Shown piece after piece: positions 9,601 through 24,600 of a stretch of 64,000 nt of DNA. The notes below the pieces were generated by a model. The model was not told where the DNA came from. It did no database searches and saw only the letters and a program-made list of their open reading frames with translations. Made by a program: the position numbers and the translations under genes. The DNA comes from an uncultured Selenomonadales bacterium (lineage in GTDB: Bacteria; Bacillota; Negativicutes; Selenomonadales; Selenomonadaceae), in assembly GCA_947307055.1 (NCBI GenBank), contig CAMZHX010000009.1, forward strand, positions 1 through 64,000, read 5' to 3'. The number at the start of each line of letters is the position of its first letter. Within the stretch, counting starts at the first letter, position 1.

Positions 9601-12600
9601 AACCCGTTGCTATTGATATTTCTTCATTCTCTAGCTCTAATAAACAAATTTTAATCGCACCGAACACAAAAGGAAATCTTGTTATCGGCAATACTTCTAT
9701 CTCTGGTATGGTCGTTGATGATACCGTCAGTGCACCTTCCTACCTCTTTGCTAAAGTTCAACCCGAAGGCAATTCTAAATACCTTTTGGATAGTATTTCG
9801 AGTGCCACTACCACGCAAGCTTGGAATGTCAATGTTATTTCCCTTGTCGGCGGCGAAACTTCAATTAACAGCGCACTCTTCGCAAGAAAAAGCCCAACTA
9901 TCACAACTAACGACACCCTTGCCACTGTCACTTCGTTTAAGGTTAATGACACTTCCGGCTACTTCTACGTAAACGGCTCTTCTAATACTCCCACTGTTCA
10001 AAATGCTACGGATATTACTTTACTCGACGGCAACATTTATGCCGCTTCCATTTCCGCTACGAAAAATCAAACTATAAAAATCGGCGAAAGTGCTCTTATC
10101 CCGCTCCAAGCCACTTCGGGCACAAAAATTATTTATAGCAGTAGTGACAAGCAAGCTACCGTTAAAAGTTCCGCAAATACCGCCTTGACCGTCGGTAGCG
10201 GCAATGCCAGTACATTGTTCAACGTCAAAAGTGGCGAAATGAAATTTATCGTTGAAGACGCCTTAGGCGCAGTCACCATAACCGGTTTGGACGATACCAC
10301 CAGTGATATTTTCACCTATAGCGGCACTACTTATTCTTTGAAACCTGCCGGCTTGGTAAGCGGCACCCAACTTTTTCACACTTTGGAAGGAGCTTCTGTT
10401 GCGGCGGCAGACCTCATTGACGAAGATAATTGGATAAATATCGCGACCGTTAAAAACGATACCGCGACTATCCCCGCGGCTCTCTCCACTCCGCTGATTT
10501 TTATCGACAGCGATTACAAATATACTTACGGCTCGCTGTCGGGCAACGATTTAGCTTATACTTTGAGCACAAGCACCAACGATTCCCTTAATTTTAGTGC
10601 CGTTCAAATGGGTAATTCCGAAAGTGTCACTCTCCTCGAATTGCCAAATAATTTCTTGAAAAAAACTATTGCGGCTGCTGGCGTCGTTTCTCTTGTCCCT
10701 ACCGCCCTTATTGATACCGCAGAACCTTATCAAATCACATTGAGTACGGATTCTAATTTGGGCGGGCTGTCAAATGTTTCTGCCGTCTCGCTCATCAACG
10801 GAACCTTGGAAGCTGATTCGCTACTCGGCGTTTCCGTTTACTATAACAGTAATTCCTCGGTTAAAATCCAATCTACCGGCGATAAAATTACCTTGTTGGC
10901 TGACGACAGCGTTAAGACTGCTCATATTGAATTGAGCAAAGGTGAATCTTTCTCGCTTAGCAATAAAAGTTATGGCTACACTTTGGGCAGACTCGGCTTG
11001 ACAAGGACAACCGGTACTAGTAACGCGGCTTCTATCACTTACTTGAATGCTATTAACGAAGGCGTAAATTCTCTGTCAGTGGATAGCATTATAAACGGCG
11101 CGTGGGCTGGCGTAATCGCTCCCGAAGATAACGTGCTGACTATTTCCGGCGCAATCAAAAATAACGCGATTATTGCCGATGATATTAAATCGCCTGACCA
11201 TCAATACGGCAATTTAAATAGAGTCTCCGCCGGTAATTTCTCTTTGGAAACTGTCAATTCCACGGCAAGCGATGACCTCAAAGCAGAGTGGCCTATAACT
11301 AATACCATTTTAATTTCTGAAGTTACCGTCACAGCAAGTAGCGACTTTCAATATAAAAAATTCAAAGCCGCCTCGTCGAGCGCAATTTTCGCCGTGACCG
11401 ATTCCGACGATACCTTCGCAATTATGGACAAGTCAAACGGCGCGTCCATTTCCGGCAATACCGCCATTTCGCTAAATTCGGGCACTATCAATACCGCAGA
11501 TAATACTCAAACCATAACCGCAGGTAGCTATCAAATAATTTACGGCGACAGCGACAGCGGCAACGGCATTAACGTCATCGCCGCAGGAGCTAGCGTTCCG
11601 ACTATCGGCGCACTTAACGCCACGGGTGATTCTTTCCGCATTGAACAATTCGATAAAACTTATACCTTAATGGCGTCTAAGGCTCGGCTCCGCACCAGCG
11701 ATAACGAAATCCTTAAGAACGCCACTATTGATAGCTCCGTCAAAGTCAGCGATTTGCAAACCGCCGATTGGTATAAATTGATTAGCGTCGAAAGCGGCAA
11801 TTTAACTGTCAACTCTAGCCCTATCGAGGAAACTATTTTGTCGGGCGGCGGCTCCGCTTATGTTATCAACGGCGATAGCGATAACACTATTTTCGGCACA
11901 CTCACTAAAACCAACGCCGGCTACAGCTTGACTAAAGATAGCAACTCAACTACTCATAAACTCAATTCCATTACCCTGCTTAAAGACGGTATCGTTACTT
12001 TAATTTCGGACTTCGCTAACATCTCAATGACGGCGAAAAATAATTCAAACAATACGAATTTTAAAGTCACTCAAACTTCCGGCGATTTCGTGCTCGATTA
12101 CACTGGCGATTATGTCGAAGTCGAAAACGCTACCGCTCTTTCCTTGACTAGCGGCACAGTTAAAACCGCAACCACTAATCAAACCGTACAAACGGGCGGC
12201 TATAAAATTTTCGGCACGTCATTTGCTACCGGCTCCGATAACTCAATCCTTATCATCAATAATAGTAATAATGTCAGCGTGAGCGGCTTAGATGTCGGCG
12301 ACGCTTTTAACTACGCTAATAAAAATCACAAAGTTACTGCCATTGGCGTTGTCCGTGAAAATTCGCTTCTTGCTGACGCTGACTGGGACGAAACTACTGG
12401 CATTTTCGACGTTACGAACAGCAATTTCAGTCGCGAGCTAACCTCTCTTACTTCAAATGAACTCGACCTTTCTACTAGCAATAAGAGAAAAGTTTATGCT
12501 ATCGTCGACGATATAGATAATCCTACTACCATTATCGGCGAAACCTCTACTATATCAACGGGCGGCCTCAATGTAACCAGCGATATTGCCGATTCCATTA

Positions 12601-15600
12601 AATCAATTTACCTTGGCAACACTCCATATACTATTACGAGCAATTTTGATACTTCTGTACGCACCGATTCTTCCAGTAAGCTTTTCGTCATTAACGGCGA
12701 TTCTTATCAAGCGACTAACTCCGCACTCAATGTTCAATCGGGCGCCAATACTAATGCCTCTTCTCTCTATGCCGGGGCCGTGCTCCTCAATGATACTTAT
12801 CCCGTCGTCAAAACTTCCAATAATGCTGTAAGCGTCAAAAGCGGCGATGTAACTTTAACCGCCACCGCTATTGGCGATACTGTTTCGGGCTTGACCAGCG
12901 GCGATATTTTCAGCGTCGGCAAGGGCGAGGCTCCTTATAGTGTCAAAGGCGCGGGGCTTCTTTCTGCCAATAAAATTTGGAGCGGCAATAATTACACGTC
13001 GGGCGTCGCTATTGATTCTTCCGAAAGCGGCTTATTAAATGACGAGAACTGGAATTATTTCATTGCAGTTGATGAATCAGTTCTTGCCATTCCGCCGAGC
13101 AGTATTGAATCTGGCGTCACTCATTGGGCTATTCTCAATGACGATATGTCTAAGAACTTGGGAATGCTCACTTCTGTAAGTAGCGGCAGTTACAGCGTCG
13201 CGCTTATTACTCCGTGGGATAGCAATCACACTCTCAGCGTCAACGACATTACTGCAAGCTTGCCCGCTCTTATGGACAACAACTATATCCAAGCGGTTCA
13301 AGCGGGCGCGACTTTCCAAGTCATTGACAAAAAAACAAGCACCGCCTTTACCGTCACTGACGACACGACCGGCGCGTCTATCGGCAATGCCTCCAATATT
13401 TCCCTTACTTCGGGGACAATCGCCCTGCCCGCAACGGGGCAAACTGTCGCGGCCAATGTCAGCTTGACAAGCGGCAAAAGTACTGTCTCCGTAGCTAACG
13501 GCTCTGACGCGAACGGCATAACATTTATTGTCGACGGAACTTCCGCATCTATTGGCGCACTAAATATAGCTGAAGGGCAACGCGATACTTTCTCCGTCAA
13601 CGGCACGCAATATCAAATGCTCTCGAACGGCTCCATTCAACGTCAAGACGGCAGATTCTGGCGATATAGCACGATAAGCGAGAACGGTGCGGTTGATGTT
13701 GGGGACTTGCTCACCGATGACAACGACCATTGGGTCGGCTCTGTCTCGATTAGTAGCGGCAACCTCACAATCAATTCAAATGTTCTCGGTAGCTTGGGTG
13801 CGGCTTACGTCTTCGAGCAAACTAATCCGTCAAGCATTTACGGTTCTTTGGAAAAAACTTCTTCGGGCTATAACCTCGACAGCTTAGGCTCGACCGTAAG
13901 CTTGACAAGTATAACTATTGAGGAAAATGCAAAATCGGTCAGCCTCTCCGCAGGTCAAAATGAATATCTGAATGTCCCGTTAATCGCGGGCACTACCGCT
14001 ACGCTTGTTGTGACGGAAACTTCCAATGATACTTTCTCAATCAGCTACGACAATAATATTTGGAGTTCCGACGCAACGGCAATCAGTTTGGGCGGCGGCA
14101 CCTGGCAACTTTCCGATACCAATCAAACACTAACCGCCAATGATAAGGTAGTTCAAGTTGGCTCCTCCGCTACAGTCAGTGTTACGAGCGATTCAAACGG
14201 CGTCAACGTCACAGGCATCGGAGATAACGAAGTTGTTTCGATAAGCGGCACGCGCTATGCTGTAAGTCTCGGCGCAATCAGCGTCAGCTTGGACAGCACC
14301 AACACTTTAGTAAACGATATTAGTAGCGGAGATGTCTTTTCAATCGGCTCCGACAAATTTATCAATCGCGATGCCGGCTTTATCAAATCCAACTCCACTT
14401 CAAATTATCTCTGGGTCGACGGCGATGTTACGAGCGGCGCAAGCCTCAACGCTCTGACAGGAACAAGTAGCGATTATTGGCAGCAAGTCGCGACCGTCGC
14501 CAACGATAACGTTACAATTAACGCGACTACGCCCAGTGCCATTCTTATTGACGGCGTGGAGGACTTGAGCAAAATTTACGGCTCAGTCACCGCAAGCGGC
14601 ACGAATTACACTCTAAGCACCGACCAAAAAAATACTTTGCCCGCGTCCATCATCATTGACGGCGTTAAGGCGCAAATTGCGAGCGGCTACTCGAACCTTT
14701 CTATAAGTGCGGCGGGCGCGTCGTTTATCGTGACTTCTCTAACTTCGGGCAGTTACTCCGTCGACGCAAATACCAATTCCGATTCCGCGATTTTGAGCAA
14801 CGCCGCGCAGGTCAATTTGATTAGCGGCACTTTGGCAAATTTGACTGACGCAACCACAATCAATGTCGGCAATGACACCGTGATTGCGGCGGCTACTTCG
14901 ACAATCAATGTCGGCTATGACAATTCGGTTATCACAGTCAGCGGCTTGAATCAAAACGGCGAAGGTTTCAACATCAATGATACCGCTTACGTTTATAAAA
15001 ATGTTGGCTTGGTCAAGGATAATTCGCTACTCGGATTCTTTGAGACGGACAGCAAGTTGAATGGCTCCGTCACTAGCACCGCGCTTGCGAATGAAACATT
15101 CCAACAGATGATTGCGTCGACCGATAATGTTTTGACGTTGCAAAGCGAGGCGACCGACATTGTATTTGTCGACAGTGCAAGTAGTAATGTCAGCACGGTT
15201 TACGCCACGCAAGCTTACGCAAATAACGCTTACACAATCGATACAATAAGAAGCGGGAATTACACAATCGACGCGGGCGCAATGGGTTTGAATACGAGCA
15301 TAACAGCGGACTTTAAATCCAAAGTGCTCACTGGCGCGACGGGTACTTTCTATGTAAACGGCGTCGGTTATACGGCGGTTGAAAGTTTGAGCGTCGAGAC
15401 CAGCGCGGACAGTTCCACTTTGTACAACGGCAAAGTTTTGCTTGAGGCGGGCGCGGCGCTCGCGATAACTAATATAAGCAGTGTGATAGCGGCGACGAGC
15501 GGCGAGATTCACGTTGACGCCTCTAATGGTTCTTCATACACTTTGGGCGAACTCAATAGCGACGACGTTTTCACAATCGGCGACGCCAACTACACCATGA

Positions 15601-18600
15601 AGAGCGATAATTATCTGGTGCGCACTAAGGACGGGCAAAACGCAATCTGCACGACGGCGGTAACGGATAAGCAACTGACTTCGACGGTTATAAATAACAA
15701 TAGCAACTGGAAAACTTTTGTAACTCTCGATGAAGAATACCGGCTCAATTTGGACAGCGCGACGAGCGTAACGGGTTCGATTGTCGTATCAAATGATTTC
15801 GCAGACATTTACGCGAGCATAACCGGCAGTAACAATTCGTTCAGTCTAGGTACGATTTCGGGCGGCGCGTCGACGGCTTCAATTAAGGCGATAAACTTAT
15901 CGGGCGCGAGTTCTACCTTATCAGCGAATTTTGCCGCGACGGTCAAGACCGAGGCGAGCAACTCAACTTACAGGGTAAACCAAAACAATTACACCGCCAT
16001 AGAAAATTCCGAGCTTGAGATTGAGACGAGCGCAAACGATTCGTCGATAGTTTCGGGCATTATCTCCTTAAGCAACGTCTCCCCCACTAACCCCGTAAAG
16101 ACTAAGGAGCACACAATCAGCGGCACGGTCAGCAAAGTTGATATTGCCAATATGAGTTTCACGCCCGGCAAAAATGAAACGTTCACGGTAGACGGCGAAA
16201 CCTACACGATGAATGAATTGGAAGTCGGCTTGACGTGGGGCGATGATAAGGTTTGGACGAAATCGAACGTTGATAGTTACCAACTGCCGCCGAGCGATTC
16301 TGATTGGTCGAATATGTTAGTATTGGGCACCGACGGCGAATTAAATTTGGCGAACGGCGCGGCTAGTTCAAATATAATAATCGATAACGGTAGGACAATG
16401 CGTCTTGCGTCGTTAGTTGCGGGCGATAACGAATTCACTTTGAACGGCATAAACGACAACGGCACGGGCGTCAGTAGCATAGTTTTGGGCGACGCGGAAA
16501 CTGTTTTGACTTTGACGGCGGACTTTGTGACGGAAGTAAATACGGGCGAAGGCTTATACAATATCAACAAGGTAACTTACAACGGCAACGGCTTAAGGAT
16601 AACGACGAGCAAAAACAGTTCGGCTCTGTACAGCGGCACGGTCAGCCTTAGCGCGGACAACGATTTTAATACGGTCAGCGACAGCACAAATACTTACAAA
16701 GTCACGAACGGCGACATAACCGCAACCGCAACCGACGGCATAATAACTACGCTCGGCTCGCTCGATAAAAATGACAGGTTCACAATCGGCAACAATTATT
16801 ACAAAGTTTTGGGCAACTTAACGCTGATTAAAACGAGTTCCGACGGCGGCGACGCAACCCAAATCTATAAAGATTCCATAAACGACGATAACACTTTGGA
16901 AGTTGCAAACATAGTCGACACCAACTTTATAAAATTCGTGGAGCTGGGCGACGACGGCGTTTTAAATCTGGTTACCAAGTTGAGCGCGAGTAGTGCAATC
17001 GTCTTGGACTATGACGACGATAACCCGATAAGAGTTGCCCACTTGACTTACACTGACGACGACGGCTATAAACTTTCTACGGAAGACAGCGACGACTTGA
17101 CTAATCTTAACGGTGTCAAGTTGGGCGCGGCAGTCAAAACTTTTTACACTACGTCGGAAATTGATACGACAGTCAACACCACCGCGAAGGGCACCTACAC
17201 AATTAACAATAAATCTTTCATAGCGCAGGGCAATTTGGAGATAGCGGCGTCGGGCGGCAATGAGGCTAAGTTGGTAAACGGCGCAGTAACTCTGAATGAA
17301 ACTGTAGATGAAGTTGCCACTTCGCAAACCGACGAGATTATAAAGGCGACGAACGGTAGCACAATAACAGTCACGGCGGACGAAGGCACCATAACGATTA
17401 GTGAACTTAATGCGGGCGAGACGTTTACATTCGGCGGCGTGTCCTACACCATGACCCCGATAGGTTTGCTCTATGAAAGCACCGGCGGCAGTTTGCTTAA
17501 TCCAAATGTTGTCACCGACGGCAATTCCGTAGTCACGACCAATTTGGACGTAACTAACAAGGAACTTTGGCTGACGCTACTCCAAGCGACCGGCGGCGCA
17601 TTGACTTTGACATCAAGCACGCCTTCAAATGTCGTGGTCGTCGATATGACTTCTTCGACGCAGGCGGTTAAATACGGGACGCTTACAAAATCGGGCAACC
17701 TCTACACTTTGGCGCAAGACGCCGGCGATACGCAACTGAATAGCATTTCTATGACGCGTATTAAGGCGACGTTTGGGGCTATGGCGGGCGAAGTGCCAAT
17801 CACGACGAATAATTCAACAACCTTCAGCGTGACGACAACCGGCAAATTTACAATCGACGCGACGAGCACAAATCCCACTATAACCGATGACAACGAAGAC
17901 AATTTGCTAACGGGCGTAGTCTTGAGCGCGGGCACGATTCAAGCTCCGATAAATATCCCAGTAACGGCGGGCAGTCACGAGATAACGGCGACTAGCGGCA
18001 CAATGACTATAAGTTATAACGACAGCGTTGCATATATAAGCGGCTTGGATTCGGAAGAAACTTTCACGGCTGACGGCAAAGCTTATAAAGTTATGACGGT
18101 CGGGAAGCTCTTCGACGTGACGGACGCGAGTAAACCTTTGGAAGTGACTGCGGGCTTTGCGAGCAAAACTTTCACGCCTGACAATTTGGAATCAACAGCG
18201 GTATTGGCAGTTAATAACAATGCGCTTGACATTTCGGCGCAAACTTCGGACGCTTACGTTTACGACAGCTTGACCAACCCGACTATTAAATATGCGGAGT
18301 TGGCGGTTACCGAAGGCAGGAATAAAACTTTGACTGCCGAGAGCGACGAGGCTTTGATTATTCAAAAGGTCTCCGTAGCGGCGAATGATATTTTGACAAT
18401 CGACTTTGCGACGCAAGTGCAATCGCCGAAAGGAAAAGTCACCGTCAATACCAAATCTTATTCGGGAACGAGCGACACTATTAAGATTGCGACCGACGGC
18501 ACAACGACCAACTCGACGCTTTACGAAGGGACAATCGAACTCAACGGGCTTAGTGCTTACACTTCCGCGAGCGATTCAAACGGCAACACGTTGACGCGGA

Positions 18601-21600
18601 ACAGCGGGACATTCACGGCGACGGCGGCAAGCGGGAAGTTCACGACGCTAACGGGCTTGGATAACGCGGAGAGTTTCACCTACGGCGACGCGACTTACAC
18701 GCAAAATATTCCGGGCTTAATCAACACGACGAGTAGCGAAATTTGCCAAGACATATTAGCGGGCGCGACGATAAACCTTGCCGACTTGAGCGGCGCGACG
18801 TGGAATAAATTCGCGGCTCCGGTTGACGGCGTGTTGGATATAAGCAACCTTAGCGACACCACGATAATTTACGACAACACGACGACCCCAACGACTAAAC
18901 TTGCGACGCTGACTGTAACTGACGGCGTGAAAACTTTGACGGGCGAGGAAAATGCCGCCAACTCGATTCTCGAAGTTGTGATTGCGGCGGGCGATAATTT
19001 ATCTGTCAACTTCGCGACGCAAATCGATTCGGCAGTCGGCACGGTCACAGTCAACGGCAACACCTACGCGGGCACGACCGAACTTTTGATTGACAGCGAC
19101 GGCAAAACCTCAACGCTTTACGACGGGACAATCACCCTTGACGAGACGAACTCTTCCGCGACCGATTCGAGCAAAAACACTTTGGCGCGGGAGGCTGGGA
19201 CGTTCACGGCGACGGCGAGCGAGGGCGCATTCACGACGATAAAAGGCTTGAATAATACGGAAAGTTTCACCTACGGCGGGAAGACTTACGTACAGAGCGC
19301 GCAAGGCTTGAGGAATGGCTCGGTTATCTGCCGCGACTTGAAGGGCACGACGATTGACCTTAGCAAATTGGACGGTACTTGGGATAACATACTTGCTCCG
19401 ACCGACGGCGTATTGGATATTTCAAATTTCAGCAGTAACGCCTACGTCTACAACAGCGCGACTAATCCGACGCGCCAACTTGCGATATTGACGACGGCAA
19501 ACGGCGTGAAGACTTTGACGAACAGCAACAACGCGGCGGGCTCAATCGGCACGGTGAACATTGCGGCGGGCGATAACTTATCTGTCAACTTCGCGACGAA
19601 GGCAACTGCGCCTGTCGGTACGGTCACGGTTAATGATAAAAATTATGTGGGCACGACGGAGCTTGTAATAACTTCGGACGGCGCGACTTCGACGTTGACG
19701 GACGGGACAGTTACTCTTGCGGCAACGGCTGAAGTCACGACGACGGGCGGCGCGGCAATCACCTGCGCGGCGGGCGACGGCATAACGATAGCGGTTGCGA
19801 GCGGCGACGGTGAGACGGTTACATTTAGCGGCTTGAACGAGGGCGACGAGTTCACGATTGGCGAGAACTCCTACAAAGTTAATGCGGTTGCGCCGACGAA
19901 TTCTGACAACGAACTTTGGAACGGTAGCGACTTCAAAGAAGGAATAACGCTTGCGGCGATAAACAATGCCGATAACTGGAAGCCTATGCTGGCGGTGAGC
20001 GACGGGGCTTTGAGTGTTGACGGCGAGACTTTGACTGACGGCGGCGAAGTTATTTTGGTCGACAGCGTGAGCGAGCCTACAAAAGTTTACGGCTACTTGA
20101 GCAAGACCGACGGCAAATATATTTTGACTAAGCCGACGACTGCGACGAACGATTTGACAACGCTAAATGCAAGCGGGGTCGCGATAGAAATTGCGAGCGA
20201 CTACGCGGGGATTGACTTGGTGGCGAATGAATCAGCAATAAGCGGCGTGACGTTGACGGACGACGCGACTTCCTACACCTTAGACGCTACGAGCACTACG
20301 CCGAGCCTTAGCAATGTTCAAGCGTTGACTTTGACGGCGGGCACGATAGCAGGCGCAATCAATCAAGCTGTAACGACGGGCAACAACGTCATAACCCCGA
20401 CGACAATCAATGGCGCGTTGACAATCGGCACGACGACTTTAAGCGGAATTACAACGGGCGACGCGTTCACCCTAAATGATAAATCTTACGTCATGCTCAA
20501 TACCGGCTTATTCAACGACACCGACAATAAACTTGTAACGAGCGGGCTTGATGACGGCACTTTGACTTTGAATAGCATAGTCGAGACGCAGTTAATTGCA
20601 ATAAGTTCGGGTACGTTGGATTTATCAGGCGCGGCGACGGGTAATTCATTGGTTGTCGATACGGTCGAAAGCCCCGCCAATATTTACGGCAAAATTACTA
20701 AGAACGGCAACACCTACACGCTTAATAAGCAAGCGGACGGGATAACCTCAATCACAATGCCCGACGCCAACTCCACACTTACGACCGACATAGCCGCGAC
20801 GATTACAACGCCTTCCGGCTCGAAGACTTTCACGATAAACGGCAAAACTTACACGGCAAAAGAATCCGCATTGACGATAGCGAGCGACGGGACGACTTCA
20901 ACTCTGACGACCGGCACGATTAGCCTTGCGACGGAAAATGCAACGGTCACGACGACGAGCGGCACGACGATAACTTACACTGCCGACAATGACGGCTTAA
21001 CGGTGGCGGTCAATGGCGGGATAACATTTAGCGACTTGACTGCGGGCGACACGTTCACCATTGGCGAGAACAATTACAAGGTGAGCGCAGTTGGGCTGAT
21101 AAATTCAGGCGGCAACTTCTGGACGGGTAGCGACTACAGCGAGGGCTTGACGCTTGCGGCGATAAACAATGCTGATAATTGGACGGCAATGCTGGCAGTT
21201 AATGACGCGGCATTGAGCATTGATTCTGAAATTTTAGAAGACGGCGGCGAAGTAATTTTAGTTGACAACGTGACCGAGCCTACAGCGGTTTACGGCGACT
21301 TGAGCAAAGCCGACGGCAAATACACTTTGACGAAGCCGACCGCCGCCACAACTAATTTGTCTACGCTAGGTGCAAGTGGCGTAGCGATAGAAATTGCGAG
21401 TGACTACGCAGGCATTGACTTGTTGGCGAATGACAGCGCATTTAGTGACGTGACATTGACCGACGGTGCGACTTCCTATACGTTAGACGCGACGAACACT
21501 ACGCCGAGTTTAAGCAATGTTCAATCGTTGACTTTGACAGCGGGCACGATAACGGGCGCAGTCAATCAAGTTGTGACGACGGGCAACAATGTCATAACGC

Positions 21601-24600
21601 CGACGACAATCAATGGCGCGTTGACAATCGGCACGACGACTTTAAGCGGAATTGCGACGGGCGACGCGTTCACCCTAAACGATAAAGCCTACGTCATGCT
21701 CAACACTGGCTTATTCAACGACACCGATAATAAGCTTGTGACGAGCGGGCTTGATGACGGCGCGTTGACTTTGAATAGCATAGGCGAGACGCAGTTAATT
21801 GCGATACGTTCCGGCACGTTGAATTTAAGCAACGCGGCGGCGGGCGATTCATTGGTTGTCGATACGGTCGAGAGCCCCGCGCACATTTACGGCAAACTTA
21901 CTAAGAACGGCAACACCTACACCCTTAATAAGCAAGCGGACGGGATAACCTCAATCACAATGCCCGACGCCAACTCGACTTTGACAACCGACATAGCCGC
22001 GACAGTAACAACGCCTTCCGGCTCGAATACTTTCACGATAAACGGCAAAGCATATACAGCGAAAGAATCTGCTTTAACGATAGCGAGTGACGGCACGACT
22101 TCAACTTTGACAAACGGCACGATTAGTCTTGCGACGGAAAATGCGACGGTCACGACGACGAGTGGCACGACGATAACTTACACCGCTGATAACGACGGCT
22201 TAACGGTCGCAGTTAATGACGGGATAACGTTGAGCGACTTGACTGCGGGCGACACCTTCACCATTGGCGAGAATGCCTATCGCGTGACGCAACTCGGCTT
22301 CCACGACGATAATAATTACCTCTGGACGGGCGCGGACTATACAAGCGGCGTGACCCTCGACGCAATAAATAATTCCGATAACTGGACGCGCACAGTCGCC
22401 GCTACTAATGACAGTCTCACCGTCGACGATACCACTTTGACGGACGGCACGACCGCGATTGTTATCGACAGCTCGACCGCCGCAACTAAGACGCTCGGCA
22501 CCTTGAGCAGGTCTGGCAATGCTTACACATTGACTAAGGGCGATAGCGAAAAACTTTCCGGCATAACAGTTGACAACACCACCCTTGCCATTGATAACCA
22601 ACTTGCTGATGTCCCTGTCACGGCAAAGGGCGCAACATTCACAGTCACGGCGGCGACGCCTTACACGGTCGACGCGACAGGCAATATAACTTCTATCAGC
22701 GACGAGGCAACCGCTATCGAAATTTCCACCGGCACAATCGCCGCAACTACCAATCAAACCGTCACGGCAACTTCTGACTCCGGCGAAACAAATATTATCG
22801 GGCAAAATAACGGCACATTCAATATCGGCGGCGAGGCGTTCACGGTCGCGGATAACTCCGGCAGTATAACTTTCTCAATGACTAACGGCGTACCAAATAA
22901 AGTCAGCGACCTTGAGGCAAATGCAAACGTCACGATTGACGGCAGAACTTACACCGCGCCGCAAGATAATTCCACCCTAACTTACAGCGATGAAAACGGC
23001 TGGTACTTCGACGGCTACGTCCCGACTAAATACAATATCACAATCGACGACAACGGAAATATTCTGGTTGATGCGGGCGTCAAGTTCACCGACGTAATTT
23101 CTAGCGGCAGGACTTTGCCCGAAGATAATACGATAAAACTCGCGGCCGATGTCAACAGCATAGCCGTCAACGTCACCAACAACGGCTCAACCGCTATCGC
23201 CATTAACGACAAAGACGGCAACGAACTCGTCAATAACTTGGGCACGGTCGCCGATGTCACCTTTGATAGCGCGGGCGTCATGGTCGAGAATACTTCCGAC
23301 GTTGCGGGTGCAGTCTTCACAATCGATAACGGGCAGAGCTTCGAGACTGAAACCGCTACGATTAAAGCTAGTGCAGATGATTGCGTGGTCGGCGTAGGTA
23401 GCGGCGGGACTTCGTTAAGCGTCGACAAAGCCGCGACGGTTGACGCGCCTAATAATACAGCTTTAACTTTGGGCAATGCGGCTTACACGGTCAACGGCGT
23501 AGACTTCACGACAAGCGGCACCGCTCAAGCTAGCATAACTTCAGCGGGCGTCAAACTTGACTTGGCAACCAGCGACGCCATAACTTATAACAATAGCGGC
23601 TACGACGGCACCGGCTCCGCTAAGGCTGACATATCTAAGGCGAGCGGCGTGAGCTTGACGAGCGGCGCGAGCGTAAATAGTGCGGCGGGTAAAACTTTCA
23701 ACATTACAGGGACAGTCACTCTTGACGCCAACACGATTGACGCCGCGAGCGCAACCGACATTACGACTAAGGCGAGCGGCTACGCGGTCGGAAATGACGA
23801 CGTGACGATTAGCGGCGACAACGACGGCTACAAAGTCAACATAGCCGACGGGAAAATCAGCGGCCTTGAAAATATCGGCAACGTTGACGGCGTGACAATC
23901 GGCGGACTTAGCAACGGCACAATCAAGACCGATAAGGCGGGCGCGTTCACAGTCGGCGATAGAACTTTCGTAGCGATTGGCGACGCCTCAGTCACATATG
24001 GAATTGAAAACGGCACACTCGCGACGGCTGATGATGTCGACAGCGTGATTAGCGGCGACTTTGCGGAAGGCTTGAGCGTCAACGGCGGCAAGTTGCAAGT
24101 CACAGGCGATAACGTGAGCCTCGACGCGAGCACCGATAACGATAGGAAAGTTGGCGGCTTCAATGATAAAGCGACATTGACGACGGCTGATAACGTTGTC
24201 AAGATTGAGCCGACCGGCGCGGGCGAATTCACCTTCGGCGACCACATCTTCAAGACCGATGACGCAACGATTGCTTTCAACCTCAATAACAGCTCGGTTA
24301 CGGGCGTCGACAGCCTGGAGAACGGCAACTTAATCATCTCGCAGGACGAAACTAATTTCGGCGTCAACGATGAAAGCATAGACTTGGCAGAGATTGATGC
24401 GCCCGTCACTTTGGAGATTGCCGACAGCAAAATTCAATCGGTCTACGGTTTGCATAGCGGCATGGACGGAATTGACAACGCGACAGTTTACGGCTTATCG
24501 GCGGCGACGGTTAACGGCGTATACTTCGAGATAGCGGGCGGCTCGGTCGACGTTGTAGTTGTTGACGGCGTGCCCGTAAGCCTCTACGGTTTGGAAAGTG

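Noticed and set aside
22200..24430. Long minus-strand reading frames opposite the giant gene (for example 22200-22805 and 23828-24430)
   Set aside because: They mirror the repeat codon pattern of the giant gene, have no ribosome site, and show no domain; they are shadows of a stop-poor repeat gene.
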